A stretch of 24,231 nt of DNA from assembly GCA_015222405.1 (NCBI GenBank), contig JADFVG010000060.1, forward strand, positions 1-24,231, written 5' to 3'. Every line of letters starts with the position of its first letter. Within the stretch, counting starts at the first letter, position 1. Origin of the DNA: Chloroflexota bacterium (lineage in GTDB: Bacteria > Chloroflexota > Dehalococcoidia > E44-bin15). The notes under the pieces are model-generated. The model ran no database searches. It had not been told where the DNA came from and worked only from the letters and a program-made list of their open reading frames with translations. This document shows, piece after piece, positions 1 to 7,363 of this stretch. The translations under genes and the position numbers were made by a program.

Positions 1-22
1 AATCATAACTTTTCCACACCAA

Positions 23-36
23 AAGGTTGAAACCTT
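23..36. repeat. 14-bp palindrome AAGGTT-GA-AACCTT
   Basis: Perfect 6-bp inverted repeat with a 2-bp centre, about 50 bp upstream of the first small gene. It could be an operator or part of a recombination site for the integrase that follows. Nothing else in the window repeats it, so its role is unassigned. Confidence 0.35.
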
Positions 37-53
37 CTTTGAGTTTGCCATAA

Positions 54-82
54 CTCACGCTCCCCAAGGCGGGAGGAGTGAG
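54..82 (+). promoter_or_regulatory. Hairpin covering the Shine-Dalgarno of the first gene
   Basis: CTCAC-G-CTCCC (54-64) can pair with GGGAG-GA-GTGAG (71-82) around a six-base loop. The 3' arm contains the ribosome binding site GGAGG (72-76) of the ATG at 85. In RNA this stem would hide the site, so it may limit translation of the 85-348 gene and, through the overlapping stop and start, of the integrase. The pairing is visible; the control role is inferred. Confidence 0.45.
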
Positions 83-84
83 CT

Positions 85-348
85 ATGGCCCAGAGCCTTT
101 CCCGCAAAGTAGTCGCATCCCCCGAAAACTCGCTGAGGTCATACTACGAAGCAAGCCTCGACGGGTGTACCTGTTTCAGGATCTCTGGTGGTTCTCTTCT
201 ACCCAACGGGGAGAAAGCCTTCTATTATCTCCGGTTCGGTCACCTGTCTATTCCGCATATCCTGGATAGGCTGGTGTCATATCATTCAACATTAACAAGC
301 CGAGTGAGAACAGCTACCATCAACAATTTACCGAGGGTTGAGAGATGA
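85..348 (+). CDS. Small uncharacterised protein translationally coupled to the integrase
   Basis: An 87-residue protein I do not recognise. Two things argue it is real. A strong GGAGG (72-76) sits eight bases before the ATG, and its TGA stop (346-348) overlaps the integrase start in the classic ATGA arrangement. The middle reads like a small beta-rich domain (GCTCFRISGG, then AFYYLRFGHL), followed by a basic tail. There is no signal peptide, membrane segment or known motif. The position suggests an accessory factor of the integrase, such as a directionality or DNA-bending protein, but no residue pattern supports that. A second frame across 78-269 is open but has no ribosome binding site and is not preferred. 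Confidence 0.55.
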   Translation: MAQSLSRKVVASPENSLRSYYEASLDGCTCFRISGGSLLPNGEKAFYYLRFGHLSIPHILDRLVSYHSTLTSRVRTATINNLPRVER

Positions 349-1034
349 CCAAAGCCTATTTGGAAGCTAGCGAAGTAGAGCATCTTGAAAAAGCTGCCAC
401 CAATCTTAGAGACCGTCTCCTCATCAGGCTTCTGTTTCGGTTAGGCTGTCGTATCAGCGAAGCACTGGGGCTGCAGGTTCAGGATATAGAATTTGCACAT
501 AGTACGGTCACCATTCAGCATCTTAAATGTCGCGTCAGGCTTTCTTGCCATATGTGCGGCGCGAGACTTGGGGCCACTCATGTCTTTTGCCCTAAATGTG
601 GTGGCAGAATAGAGAACAGTCAAATCGAAGAGCAGCAACACAGGCGCCAGAGAGTCTTGCCAATCGACAGGCAGACTCTCGACGGGCTCAAAGAATATAT
701 TGAACGGGGAGGCCCCGTGATACGGGACGGAAAACGACTAATCTTCGGAATCTATCGGCATCGTGCGTGGCAGATCGTTAAGGAGTGTGCGGACAAGGCG
801 AGGCTGCCAAAACTGGTCAATCCTGAAACGGGGAGAGTGCACAATGTTTCTCCTCATAAATTGCGAGACGCATTCGCCACCATGGCTGTAAAACAAAACG
901 ACTCGGGGGACGGTCTCAGGATGCTTCAAGTGCACCTTGGACACCAGAGCTTCAATACTACCGCCAAGTATCGAAAAGTATCTGGCAAAGAACATCAGGA
1001 CTGGTATCAGAAACTGTGGAACAAGGAAGATTGA
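345..1034 (+). CDS. Tyrosine recombinase (integrase) with embedded zinc ribbon
   Basis: Site-specific tyrosine recombinase of the XerC/XerD/phage integrase type, 229 residues. All catalytic positions can be placed: Arg36 (GCRISEAL), Lys61 in the beta-hairpin, His171-x-x-Arg174 (SPHKLRDAF), His200 (LGHQS) and the nucleophile Tyr209. The protein starts almost directly at the catalytic domain, so the usual N-terminal SAM-like core-binding domain and any arm-binding domain are missing. Between the hairpin Lys and the rest of the domain sits a four-cysteine zinc ribbon, C68-x-x-C71 to C82-x-x-C85 (CHMCG, CPKCGG). The ATG overlaps the stop of the upstream small gene. It probably moves the element that carries it or acts on a local site. 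The fold call is sure; the element it serves is not known. Confidence 0.93.
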   Translation: MTKAYLEASEVEHLEKAATNLRDRLLIRLLFRLGCRISEALGLQVQDIEFAHSTVTIQHLKCRVRLSCHMCGARLGATHVFCPKCGGRIENSQIEEQQHRRQRVLPIDRQTLDGLKEYIERGGPVIRDGKRLIFGIYRHRAWQIVKECADKARLPKLVNPETGRVHNVSPHKLRDAFATMAVKQNDSGDGLRMLQVHLGHQSFNTTAKYRKVSGKEHQDWYQKLWNKED

Positions 1035-1067
1035 TCGGCACATCTTGCATCTCCGAGGTGAAGTGAA

Positions 1068-1573
1068 GTGGCTGAGGTGCTGAAACCAGCCCGAGGCGGA
1101 TTCCTGCGTCCTTTCGGCTGTGGCGAGTTTATCTGGAAGTTTCTTCTGGGGCACGGCCCACATGGCTCGTCGGTAATAGACCCATACGTCGGCGCTGCTC
1201 AGGCCGATATCTTCCGCCACTACAAGGTGGCACTGATGAAAGCCGCCGCGGTAGACAGGACAACAAGAACAGAAGAAGAAATGGCCAAACGCCAAAAGCG
1301 TCGCATTGATCCAGAGAATATCGAGAGGCTAACTCAAAGATATCTTGACGGCATGCCCTACAAAGCTCAGGGCTGTCGTTTCCACAACTTCATCGTCTAC
1401 TTTTCGACACTGCAGAGACTGGGTTGGGTGAAGCTACAGGCGAAGAAGAGCCGTCAGCCTTTCAGGACCATTACCCGCCCGGTCCGCCGCGCCGTTATTT
1501 CCGTCTCACAGACGTTGGCAGAACTACTCCTGAGACAGCCTGGGCTAATCCACATCGCGCCCTTTATGGCTAA
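1068..1573 (+). pseudogene. Winged-helix-like protein downstream of the integrase, frameshifted
   Basis: GTG start at 1068 with GAGGTGAA seven to twelve bases upstream, 33 bp after the integrase. The uninterrupted frame runs to 1673 (201 residues), but its last ~80 residues look unnatural. At about 1431-1433 the reading must slip back one base: from there the other frame gives ATGEEEPSAFQDHYPPGPPR, then RYFRLTDVGR and a stop at 1571-1573. PPGPPRRYFRLTDxGR is a typical wing and strand of winged-helix regulators, whereas the uninterrupted frame gives only basic, low-information sequence. The intact protein would be about 168 residues. Likely cause is loss of one base around GTGAAGCTACAGG; a sequencing error would look the same. 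Visible parts include a basic helix (KRQKRRIDPENIERL) typical of DNA-binding proteins. Confidence 0.65.
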
Positions 1574-1652
1574 TATCCGGTTGACCGGACGTAAAGCCGA
1601 TAACAATTATTTTCAGCTCATGAAATGTAAGGAAAACCAAGGAGGGTCTCTT

Positions 1653-1723
1653 GTTCAACTTGCGTTCATATAATGTTCAAAATCCTGTTCAAATGTTGGT
1701 CGTATCGTTTAGATTTCGTTCAA
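1653..1723 (+). repeat. Helically phased GTTCAA hexamer array (iteron-like)
   Basis: GTTCAA or close variants start at 1653, 1664 (GTTCAT), 1675, 1687, 1707 (GTTTAG) and 1718. Steps are 11, 11, 12, 20 and 11 bp, so most copies sit on the same face of the helix. The best 10-mers are CTGTTCAAAT and TCGTTCAAAT. The array lies directly upstream of the HTH coiled-coil gene at 1772 and overlaps a TATAAT hexamer. Such phased arrays are typical of cooperative operators, centromere-like sites or replication iterons. The binding protein is not shown; the adjacent HTH protein is the obvious candidate. Confidence 0.6.
1669..1674 (+). promoter_or_regulatory. Possible -10 element TATAAT inside the hexamer array
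   Basis: A perfect TATAAT lies between the second and third GTTCAA repeats. No good -35 hexamer is present 16-18 bp upstream, as might be seen at an activated promoter. Transcription would begin near 1681 and give a leader of about 90 bases before the 1772 gene. Confidence 0.35.
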
Positions 1724-1771
1724 ATGTCCACGATTTATCAGTGGAAAAATCACCTGTAAAAGGAGACAATA

Positions 1772-3133
1772 ATGGAGAAGCTAACAGCGAAGAAAAAACT
1801 CACTGTAGTCCGGCAATATCTATCTGGTCTTTCCTATGATGAGATTGCCGCCAGAACCGGTGTCAGCAAAGGGACAGTCGCCAACGTGGTCGCCGACCTG
1901 AAAGCGGGGAGTTTTCCCGAGGCAGCCGATGTGGGTGAGCACATTGAACTACTTCGCGAATTATCCATCGACATGAAACGGTCAAAACTGAGTCCAGGGC
2001 AGTGCGCTACGGGACTCCTCCTTTTCAGCCGCATCAGCGAATGCGGACTTGACCCGGCCGATATCGACCGCTGGCCGATGATTCTCAAGTCGGTGCGAAA
2101 CGAGGATGATGCTAAGGAGTTTGTCCATCTGGTCTACAGCATCCAGGAAGTCCAGCAGAGGAGTGACTTGAGCCTCGAGGCTCTCGACAACAAAGTCCAC
2201 GAACTAGAGAGAAAAGCCACCGACTTGGAACCTATGTCAGACAAATTGAAGGACTGCAAAAAGCAGCTTGCCGAACTGACCAAGCAGCGGGAGGGACTTG
2301 CCAGCGCGGTAGCCATTCTGGAACAGAAGTATGAACTACTGACGCCCCGGGTCAAGGACCTGGAAAAGCGCGAAGAGCATTTATCGCGCCGGATTACGGA
2401 TATAGAGCCGAAGGCACAGAAGGCGGAAACAACACTCTCCGCAGTGAAGGGCGAGATACAAAAGCTTAAAGATATAGGGTTCACCCTCAGGGAACTGGCT
2501 GAGTTCAACGAGAAGCTACAAGTGATTGCGCAGCATCACGTTATCGAGCCCTCCGAACTCAAAAGCCGGTTACTACACGAGCTAGAGGCCCTCGATAAAG
2601 GGCTGGCCATGGAAACGCTAATCCAGAGCCGGCAGCAGGAGCTGGATAAGACAGAGCAAGCTCTTATCAGAACCAAAAAGGAGATAGAGACTGTCAGAGT
2701 GGTTGTTGACGTTCTCAAACAGGAGAAAATGAATCTGGAGGCGAGTATCAAGGAAACGAGGGAGAAGGTGAGCCGAGAAATCGCCAAAATCATCCCCCTC
2801 GCTCAGGATACCATCGATAAACTGGGGGAGGAACTGCGGCGCGGCAACGACGAGGCTCTGGTAGAGGTACGGCGGCTCAGGGATGAAGCCATGGAGGTGG
2901 GCAAAGATGTGGGACGATACGAAGGAATCCTGCAGTCTTGCGAATGGCTCAATGAGTTGCTGACCCTAGTGCGAGGTGAAGAGAACGTTGAAGGCAAACG
3001 GGTCAGGATTATCGCCTTGCTGGTCATTCGAGCTCTCTACACCTGGCTGAAGCGTCAGGACTCTCTGTCCCTCACACTTCTACCGCTTACCGTTGAGACA
3101 CTGATAAGCGAGTTGGAACAATGGAAAGTCTAA
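1772..3133 (+). CDS. HTH DNA-binding protein with long coiled coil
   Basis: A 453-residue protein started by ATG with AGGAGA seven bases upstream. Residues ~5-45 form a resolvase/sigma-like helix-turn-helix (YLSGLSYDEIAARTGVSKGT). Residues ~110-350 are almost entirely charged heptad sequence with hardly any Pro or Gly, i.e. a long coiled coil broken near 230-260. A short helical domain follows (residues ~385-453). The architecture (sequence reader, long rod, end domain) is like DNA-bridging or partition proteins, but no ParB or SMC motif is seen. The stop overlaps the next gene by 13 bases, so the two are probably co-translated. The GTTCAA array just upstream is a likely binding site. Family function unknown to me. 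Confidence 0.8.
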   Translation: MEKLTAKKKLTVVRQYLSGLSYDEIAARTGVSKGTVANVVADLKAGSFPEAADVGEHIELLRELSIDMKRSKLSPGQCATGLLLFSRISECGLDPADIDRWPMILKSVRNEDDAKEFVHLVYSIQEVQQRSDLSLEALDNKVHELERKATDLEPMSDKLKDCKKQLAELTKQREGLASAVAILEQKYELLTPRVKDLEKREEHLSRRITDIEPKAQKAETTLSAVKGEIQKLKDIGFTLRELAEFNEKLQVIAQHHVIEPSELKSRLLHELEALDKGLAMETLIQSRQQELDKTEQALIRTKKEIETVRVVVDVLKQEKMNLEASIKETREKVSREIAKIIPLAQDTIDKLGEELRRGNDEALVEVRRLRDEAMEVGKDVGRYEGILQSCEWLNELLTLVRGEENVEGKRVRIIALLVIRALYTWLKRQDSLSLTLLPLTVETLISELEQWKV

Positions 3134-3756
3134 AGACATTTCGCAGCCAAGTGGAAGCTATGCAATCCCAAGCGAAGAAGCTAATCGAAACGGGGCTTGC
3201 CTCGAATGCACTATTTGCCGGGGAGGAAACCCGGCTGAGCCGGGAAGATGAGGCATCAAGTCTGATAGCAGTATACCGTGCTATTGCAGAGGAGTCGCAG
3301 CGGTTGAAACGGGTTGAGGCTTCAGCCAGCCGTGGTTATAGCCAGGCGAGCCTTGTATTATCCCTGAGCGAATTGGCTGTCACAGCGATTGTTTCAAAGG
3401 GCAAGCGGCTGTCATCTATTACGGATTATCTTCTCCGTGAGCCCACCGATAAACAGCAACCTTTCGGGTTGGTTATGGTATGCATCGGCCCCAGAGGACT
3501 GCCTGAAGATGCGGGGGTTGTCTCCATATCTCAATTAGCCCGTGAATCAAATCGACATCAGCCCGAGATTATGAACAAACTACGAGACGATGCCTATCTC
3601 CTTTTCAGCGAAGAAGCATTCTGTCTCCTGATTGACAGGTTAATCAGTGATGTTCGTGAAGGAAGGCTGCGTTTACCTGTATCTAGGGACAAACTGGTGG
3701 AGATTACAGGATTGAACAAACAGAAGCTCAGAGCCAAGATTATAGAAGTAGAATGA
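3121..3756 (+). CDS. Uncharacterised partner of the HTH coiled-coil protein
   Basis: A 211-residue soluble protein that starts inside the last codons of the HTH coiled-coil gene (ATG at 3121, upstream stop at 3131-3133), which implies translational coupling and a shared role. The N-terminal ~75 residues are helical and Gln/Glu-rich. The middle holds a hydrophobic strand (FGLVMVCIGPRGLP) followed by a possible helix-turn-helix (VSISQLARESNRHQPEIMNK) at about 139-158. A second one may lie near the C terminus (DKLVEITGLNKQKLRAKI). These suggest a winged-helix or tandem-HTH protein, which I infer from pattern alone. No catalytic motif is visible. Confidence 0.7.
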   Translation: MESLKTFRSQVEAMQSQAKKLIETGLASNALFAGEETRLSREDEASSLIAVYRAIAEESQRLKRVEASASRGYSQASLVLSLSELAVTAIVSKGKRLSSITDYLLREPTDKQQPFGLVMVCIGPRGLPEDAGVVSISQLARESNRHQPEIMNKLRDDAYLLFSEEAFCLLIDRLISDVREGRLRLPVSRDKLVEITGLNKQKLRAKIIEVE

Positions 3757-4471
3757 AGTGCCAGCTTGCCGGTGAGGTTAGTCCGCTCGGTCTTGCTCTT
3801 GATGCTGCCCGCTGTCTCCTGCGGCTCTGCCTGAGCAGTCTGTTCACCTGTTGTTAGAGTTGTATTCGCCATCTGAGCCAATTTCGCTCATCCCAATCAA
3901 GATGAGGCTGCCCACCCTATATCACGGGAATATAGGTTCATTTTGAAATATCACTTTCTGTCCTTTTGTTGTTTGACAATGAATATCGAATAATTGCACC
4001 TTAACACCAGTACCCTGACCTGCTAAGCCAGGCCAAGTCTCAGTGGTAAGACACCATGTTGCTCGTGTGATAACCTTCGCTTGGAAAGCTACCCGCACCT
4101 AATTGAACTTCCCTAGCTCTTCGTCCAGCGATAACAAATCTAACCCGAAGCGCCTGCTTGTTCGGTGCCTATATCGGTGGGACGCGAGTTCAGAATGTGA
4201 ACTGGTGTGGGTGGGATGTCAGGGACTGAAAAAACTAATCTACCTTGTTATAAGCCTTGCTCTGTAGTCCCTCAAACCATGAGATATCCAGAAATTACTG
4301 CCAGACGAAATGACTGCATTGGGAAGCTGCATAAGACTTGTGAGAGGTTCTGCGGTATGATGACGCGGAAAATTCGTCATGAGTAGACATCAAAGGAGGC
4401 TGCCACATAATCCATCAAGCGTCAAATTCCCTCCAATACCTTTTTCCCGTTAGCTCCTCAGGCCTGCCAGT
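3757..4471. other. Gene-poor stretch, 715 bp, with inverted repeats and a possible gene remnant
   Basis: No convincing gene on either strand. On the minus strand the first ~40 codons from an ATG at 3869-3867 (MANTTLTTGEQTAQAEPQET onward) have protein-like composition, then run into antisense of the 3121-3756 gene. This may be the 5' remnant of a gene cut at an element boundary. Three inverted repeats are seen: CCTATAT/ATATAGG (3916-3936), AGGGACT/AGTCCCT (4221-4227 with 4266-4272) and ATGACG/CGTCAT (4360-4380). None has a T-run, so none is called a terminator. No tRNA or insertion sequence is seen. Confidence 0.5.
3916..3936. repeat. Inverted repeat CCTATAT-N7-ATATAGG
   Basis: Perfect 7-bp arms around a 7-base centre in the gene-poor stretch. 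It lacks a T-run, so it is not a canonical terminator. It may be an operator or a recombination-site core. Confidence 0.3.
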
Positions 4472-5233
4472 TCAGGCTTCAACATGAGTCCACGAATATT
4501 TAGCTTCATTAGACCTAAATCCATACGCATCCATTAAGAACAGAACTAAAGTGTAGTTCCCAGTGTCTTTTATTTTAGCCACAAACGAACAGTGATCTTT
4601 ATCTTCTGCATGCAAATCGCCTCTGAAAAACTCGTAATCGTTTTCAAGCTTGTACTTTCTGATGCCGGCTTGCCCCTGTTCATCTGGCTCGATGTATGGG
4701 GAACCTTTTCCGGCAATGGATATATCCCAAGTATTCGTATCAACGAATAACTTATCCTTCTTTAGTTTTACAAATAACTTCACATCCCTTGCCATATCTG
4801 TCCCAGCATTTTCAATTACAAAAGTTCCATTCAGTTCTGGGAATCTTTTCTCATAGAACAAATCGGTAATCCTCAGGTCTACACTAAGAATCTTCGGGTG
4901 CATTATCGTATGCACTAGAACTATGTACCCAAACAATACACAGAAGTCGATGATAGCAAGAACTTCGACTGCAATTATATGATTGCGATACCGGAATAGT
5001 TCTGCTGAGTTTGGAATTTGAGGTATAAGAATCAAGGCATAAGCAATTGTAACTAACAGGAGGAACGCTAGGCCAAACGTTCCACCCAGCCAAATCCTTC
5101 TGGTCTTCCTTGTTGGCGGTTTACCCCACTTTAGGGAGTAAACGAAAATCATGAATGTGCCCACAATGGCCATTACAGCGGCCAATGCTTGGACAATAGC
5201 ACTGAGTAGGAATAGTATGCTATTTTGGGTCAC
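4472..5233 (-). CDS. Three-helix membrane protein with soluble C-terminal beta domain
   Basis: I place the start at GTG 5233-5231 because GGAGG lies six bases upstream; an ATG at 5314 would give 280 residues but lies deep inside the glycosyltransferase gene. The chosen form has 253 residues. Hydrophobic segments at about 6-34, 46-70 and 83-110 are likely transmembrane helices. The remaining ~140 residues are soluble and strand-rich (LNGTFVIENAGTDMARDVKL, then NYTLVLFLMDAYG), resembling an Ig-like or CARDB-type sandwich. The gene overlaps the end of the upstream glycosyltransferase by 14 bases, so they are probably co-translated and may work together at the envelope. Family not recognised. It appears more A+T-rich than the central genes. 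Confidence 0.72.
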   Translation of the reverse strand: MTQNSILFLLSAIVQALAAVMAIVGTFMIFVYSLKWGKPPTRKTRRIWLGGTFGLAFLLLVTIAYALILIPQIPNSAELFRYRNHIIAVEVLAIIDFCVLFGYIVLVHTIMHPKILSVDLRITDLFYEKRFPELNGTFVIENAGTDMARDVKLFVKLKKDKLFVDTNTWDISIAGKGSPYIEPDEQGQAGIRKYKLENDYEFFRGDLHAEDKDHCSFVAKIKDTGNYTLVLFLMDAYGFRSNEAKYSWTHVEA

Positions 5234-6068
5234 TACTGTCCTCCACCCGTCGTATTCGCCCGAGCGAGTAGCGGAACTCGCGAAAACCGGGGATTTTGCG
5301 GCAGGCCAATTCAAAATTGACAGCCCCTTGGCGAAGTCTGTCGCTTAGTGTAAGTGTGTCATTCTCTTGATGGAACCCCAGAGCCTCGGGTGCCAGTATG
5401 AGACGAACACCAGACCTCCAGAGTCTGTAACCGAATTCAATATCCTCATATCCCCAGTGGCCATTGAAATCCTCGTCAAATAATCCTACTTGCACCGCCT
5501 CAGATTTCCGAAATGAGACGTTACACGAGTAGAAGCAGTTGAATGGTGCCGGATGCGTATGAAAGTTAGCAAACTCCGGTAGGCGGCGGTCAAGGGCTTT
5601 GCCATCATTGGAAACGCTCGGGATGTCAGGAAGTTGAGGAATCATATCAAAAGAAGTACGTATCACTTCAGGAGTAATGGTGGAGGCATCGATGTGCCTT
5701 CGGTAGCCAATGCTAGCGGCCGGACTGTGCTGGCTAATAAGGCGTTCGTGAACCTCTATGAGTTCCGGCACAGGGAGCATATCGGAGTCCAAGCAAATAA
5801 TTATATCACCAGATGCCTGTTTGATACCCTTATTGCGTGCTGTAGCCACACGGTACCCACGATGCTCTTGTCTGATATACCTTATATTGAGGCAATCCTC
5901 AAAATGCGTCAGAGACTCGTCTAACGGAGGGTCGCTACCGTCGTCGACAACTATGATTTCAACAAGTGAACGTGGGAAGGTCTGGACACTAATACCTGTA
6001 AGGGTGAGTTCCAGTTCACGATGATTGTTGTAGCAGGGTATGACGATACTAATATGCTTGAGCTTCAC
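5220..6068 (-). CDS. Family 2 glycosyltransferase with Glyco_transf_7C-type C-terminal region
   Basis: A 282-residue GT-A fold enzyme that would transfer a sugar from a nucleotide donor to an envelope or exopolysaccharide acceptor. Visible motifs: the opening strand ISIVIPCYNN, the nucleotide-binding VVDDGSD (~40-46), ATARNKGIKQASGDI (~75-89), the metal-binding DxD as CLDSDM (~92-97), and the acceptor-domain signature GHWGYEDIEFGYRLWRSG (~204-221), typical of GT2 enzymes with a galactosyltransferase C-terminal region. The start is GTG with GGAGGGTAGGA immediately upstream. There is no membrane segment, so it is probably a soluble or peripheral enzyme. It overlaps the downstream membrane protein gene. 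Donor and acceptor cannot be read from sequence. Confidence 0.9.
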   Translation of the reverse strand: MKLKHISIVIPCYNNHRELELTLTGISVQTFPRSLVEIIVVDDGSDPPLDESLTHFEDCLNIRYIRQEHRGYRVATARNKGIKQASGDIIICLDSDMLPVPELIEVHERLISQHSPAASIGYRRHIDASTITPEVIRTSFDMIPQLPDIPSVSNDGKALDRRLPEFANFHTHPAPFNCFYSCNVSFRKSEAVQVGLFDEDFNGHWGYEDIEFGYRLWRSGVRLILAPEALGFHQENDTLTLSDRLRQGAVNFELACRKIPGFREFRYSLGRIRRVEDSSDPK

Positions 6069-6122
6069 TCCTACCCTCCATATACTTCAAAATCACCAGC
6101 TGTTATCCTCAGATTCAAACGC

Positions 6123-6692
6123 CTAGCGAAATACCTCGGAAACATCCGGACGCTTGCTCTTGCTTGATTGATGGGAGCGTCCTAATAACCCGTTAACCCG
6201 GTCAATGTCAAATTCTTGTGGGTCGAACGAATCACCTAGCCACTCCATCATTCTCTGGTATTCCTCATGCGTTGGATCTCGGATGATTTTAAGCGGCTCA
6301 TCGTAGCCCCAGATTCCACCGCAGTCCTCCGGTGGACAGGCTCGCTTACCAGCTAAACAAACAGGATACTGAGCACTAGGGTCAGCCGGTAGAATCTTTT
6401 CAACCAGAACCCGATGTTCCCAACTGTCGCAATCCCAATGCGGATGTGTATTGACCTCAGATGGACTTCCATGGGTAGCCTATCTAGTGTGCGCTATGCC
6501 AATTTTCCCATCCGCTGGTAGTATATTCTTCGCCAGCGAGTCTACTCTGACAGCATCTTCGAACACTTGCGGAACTTTTCCAACTATGACTAATCCACAG
6601 GAGTCATAACCCCTGTACTCGAGTTTTTTCAGGCAATCGATCAAGATGGCCTGAGCTTCCCTTCTACCCACGTATCCAACGATACCTACCAT
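6123..6692 (-). pseudogene. Chimeric remnant: start of GlmS joined to end of a pRiA4b ORF-3-type protein
   Basis: The frame opens with ATG at 6692. Residues 1-70 match the glutaminase start of glucosamine-6-phosphate synthase (GIVGYVG, LEYRGYDSCGL, GKIGIAHTR). Three defects are visible. Residue 2, the essential catalytic Cys, is Val. The conserved Trp of HTRWATHG is a TAG stop (6480-6482). After the stop the same frame continues ATHGSPSEVNTHPHWDC, then abruptly changes into DSWEHRVLVEKILPA, YPVCLAGKRACPPEDCGG and DFD-rich sequence ending at 6123. That second part is the C-terminal portion of the plasmid pRiA4b ORF-3-like family. The join falls near the HPHxDC of GlmS, where the second family has its own GDSWEH. 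This is a recombination scar, 54 bp upstream of the glycosyltransferase. It is not expected to make active enzyme. Confidence 0.82.
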
Positions 6693-7261
6693 AGTTACGA
6701 TGCCTTATGACCTGTTACAAGGCGTTAACATACAGAATTATAACTCGATAATACAGTCGCTTTTTTCTACGTGGCCTGACCCGTGGTCAAGCCGACCAGC
6801 AGTCATCGTTAATTATACCACTTCGGCTCACCCAGATAACACACAATAAGGAGCTAAAGTAAATACAACGTAGCGTGTGCGGTAAACGAATATCGATAGA
6901 ACCAAGCCCGCGCCCTGTAAGGAAAAAACCACGGTTCACATCATGGACAATTTCACAACTAGGCACATAAGCGATAGGAGGCATCGAGTCTATGCAGTCA
7001 CAAAAGTCAGAATTGTTGGCTGATGTCGTAGTTACACAAAATAGACAAGTGTTCAACTCCAGAGTTTTTAGCTACCCGGGCACTTGCTTGCCTGACTTTA
7101 CCATACTTGCCTGGGGGGCAACAACTAGTGGCAAGCACTTCTCGTAAGTATAGCATGGCTTTTGATGCGGCCAGCGGCTCTTTCTAATAACATCAAAATG
7201 TGGACGGCCTTGAAAGGATTAGAACCCCCAGAACTACACAATGATGAAGACCGCTGAACTG
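6693..7261. other. Gene-poor stretch between the GlmS remnant and the central cluster
   Basis: No supported gene. A minus-strand frame at 7056-6787 (TTG start, 89 codons) is open and Cys-rich but matches no family I know and has only a weak ribosome site, so I do not call it. Short repeats include two CTTGCCTG copies around 7084-7112. No terminator with a clear stem and T-run is seen after the central cluster, nor any RNA gene. Confidence 0.45.
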
Positions 7262-7363
7262 TTATGCATTTTGTCTCGGCACGTAGAGTTCCATTATCTC
7301 CGAAGTTGTTTCCGAATTTGGAAATTCTTCGATTGTTTCATTAAACTCGTTAAGTGGCCTCAT
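7262..7363 (-). CDS. Very small ORF (33 aa) overlapping the end of the QYFGD protein
   Basis: ATG at 7363-7361 lies inside the last codons of the upstream gene (stop 7350-7352), with AAGGTTGAG about six bases before it. The product is acidic and polar (EFNETIEEFPNSETTSEIME). It could be a real mini-protein made by coupling, the start of a gene cut short at the edge of the cluster, or chance. There is no recognisable family. Confidence 0.25.
   Translation of the reverse strand: MRPLNEFNETIEEFPNSETTSEIMELYVPRQNA

Noticed and set aside
738..1295. Minus-strand frame of 185 codons over the integrase end
   Set aside because: Opposite to clear integrase catalytic motifs and to the following gene; no start signal.
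1653..1723. CRISPR-like array
   Set aside because: Units are 6-mers at 11 bp without unique spacers of 30 bp or more; no cas genes nearby. The same applies to 22537-22653.
4020..4100. Possible tRNA (CTCAGTGGTAAGAC resembles a D arm)
   Set aside because: No T-loop GTTCRANNC, no acceptor pairing and no anticodon arm at the right distance.
6787..7056. Minus-strand open frame of 89 codons, Cys-rich
   Set aside because: Starts with TTG, weak ribosome site, no recognisable motif and unusual composition in a scarred region; not enough to call a gene.
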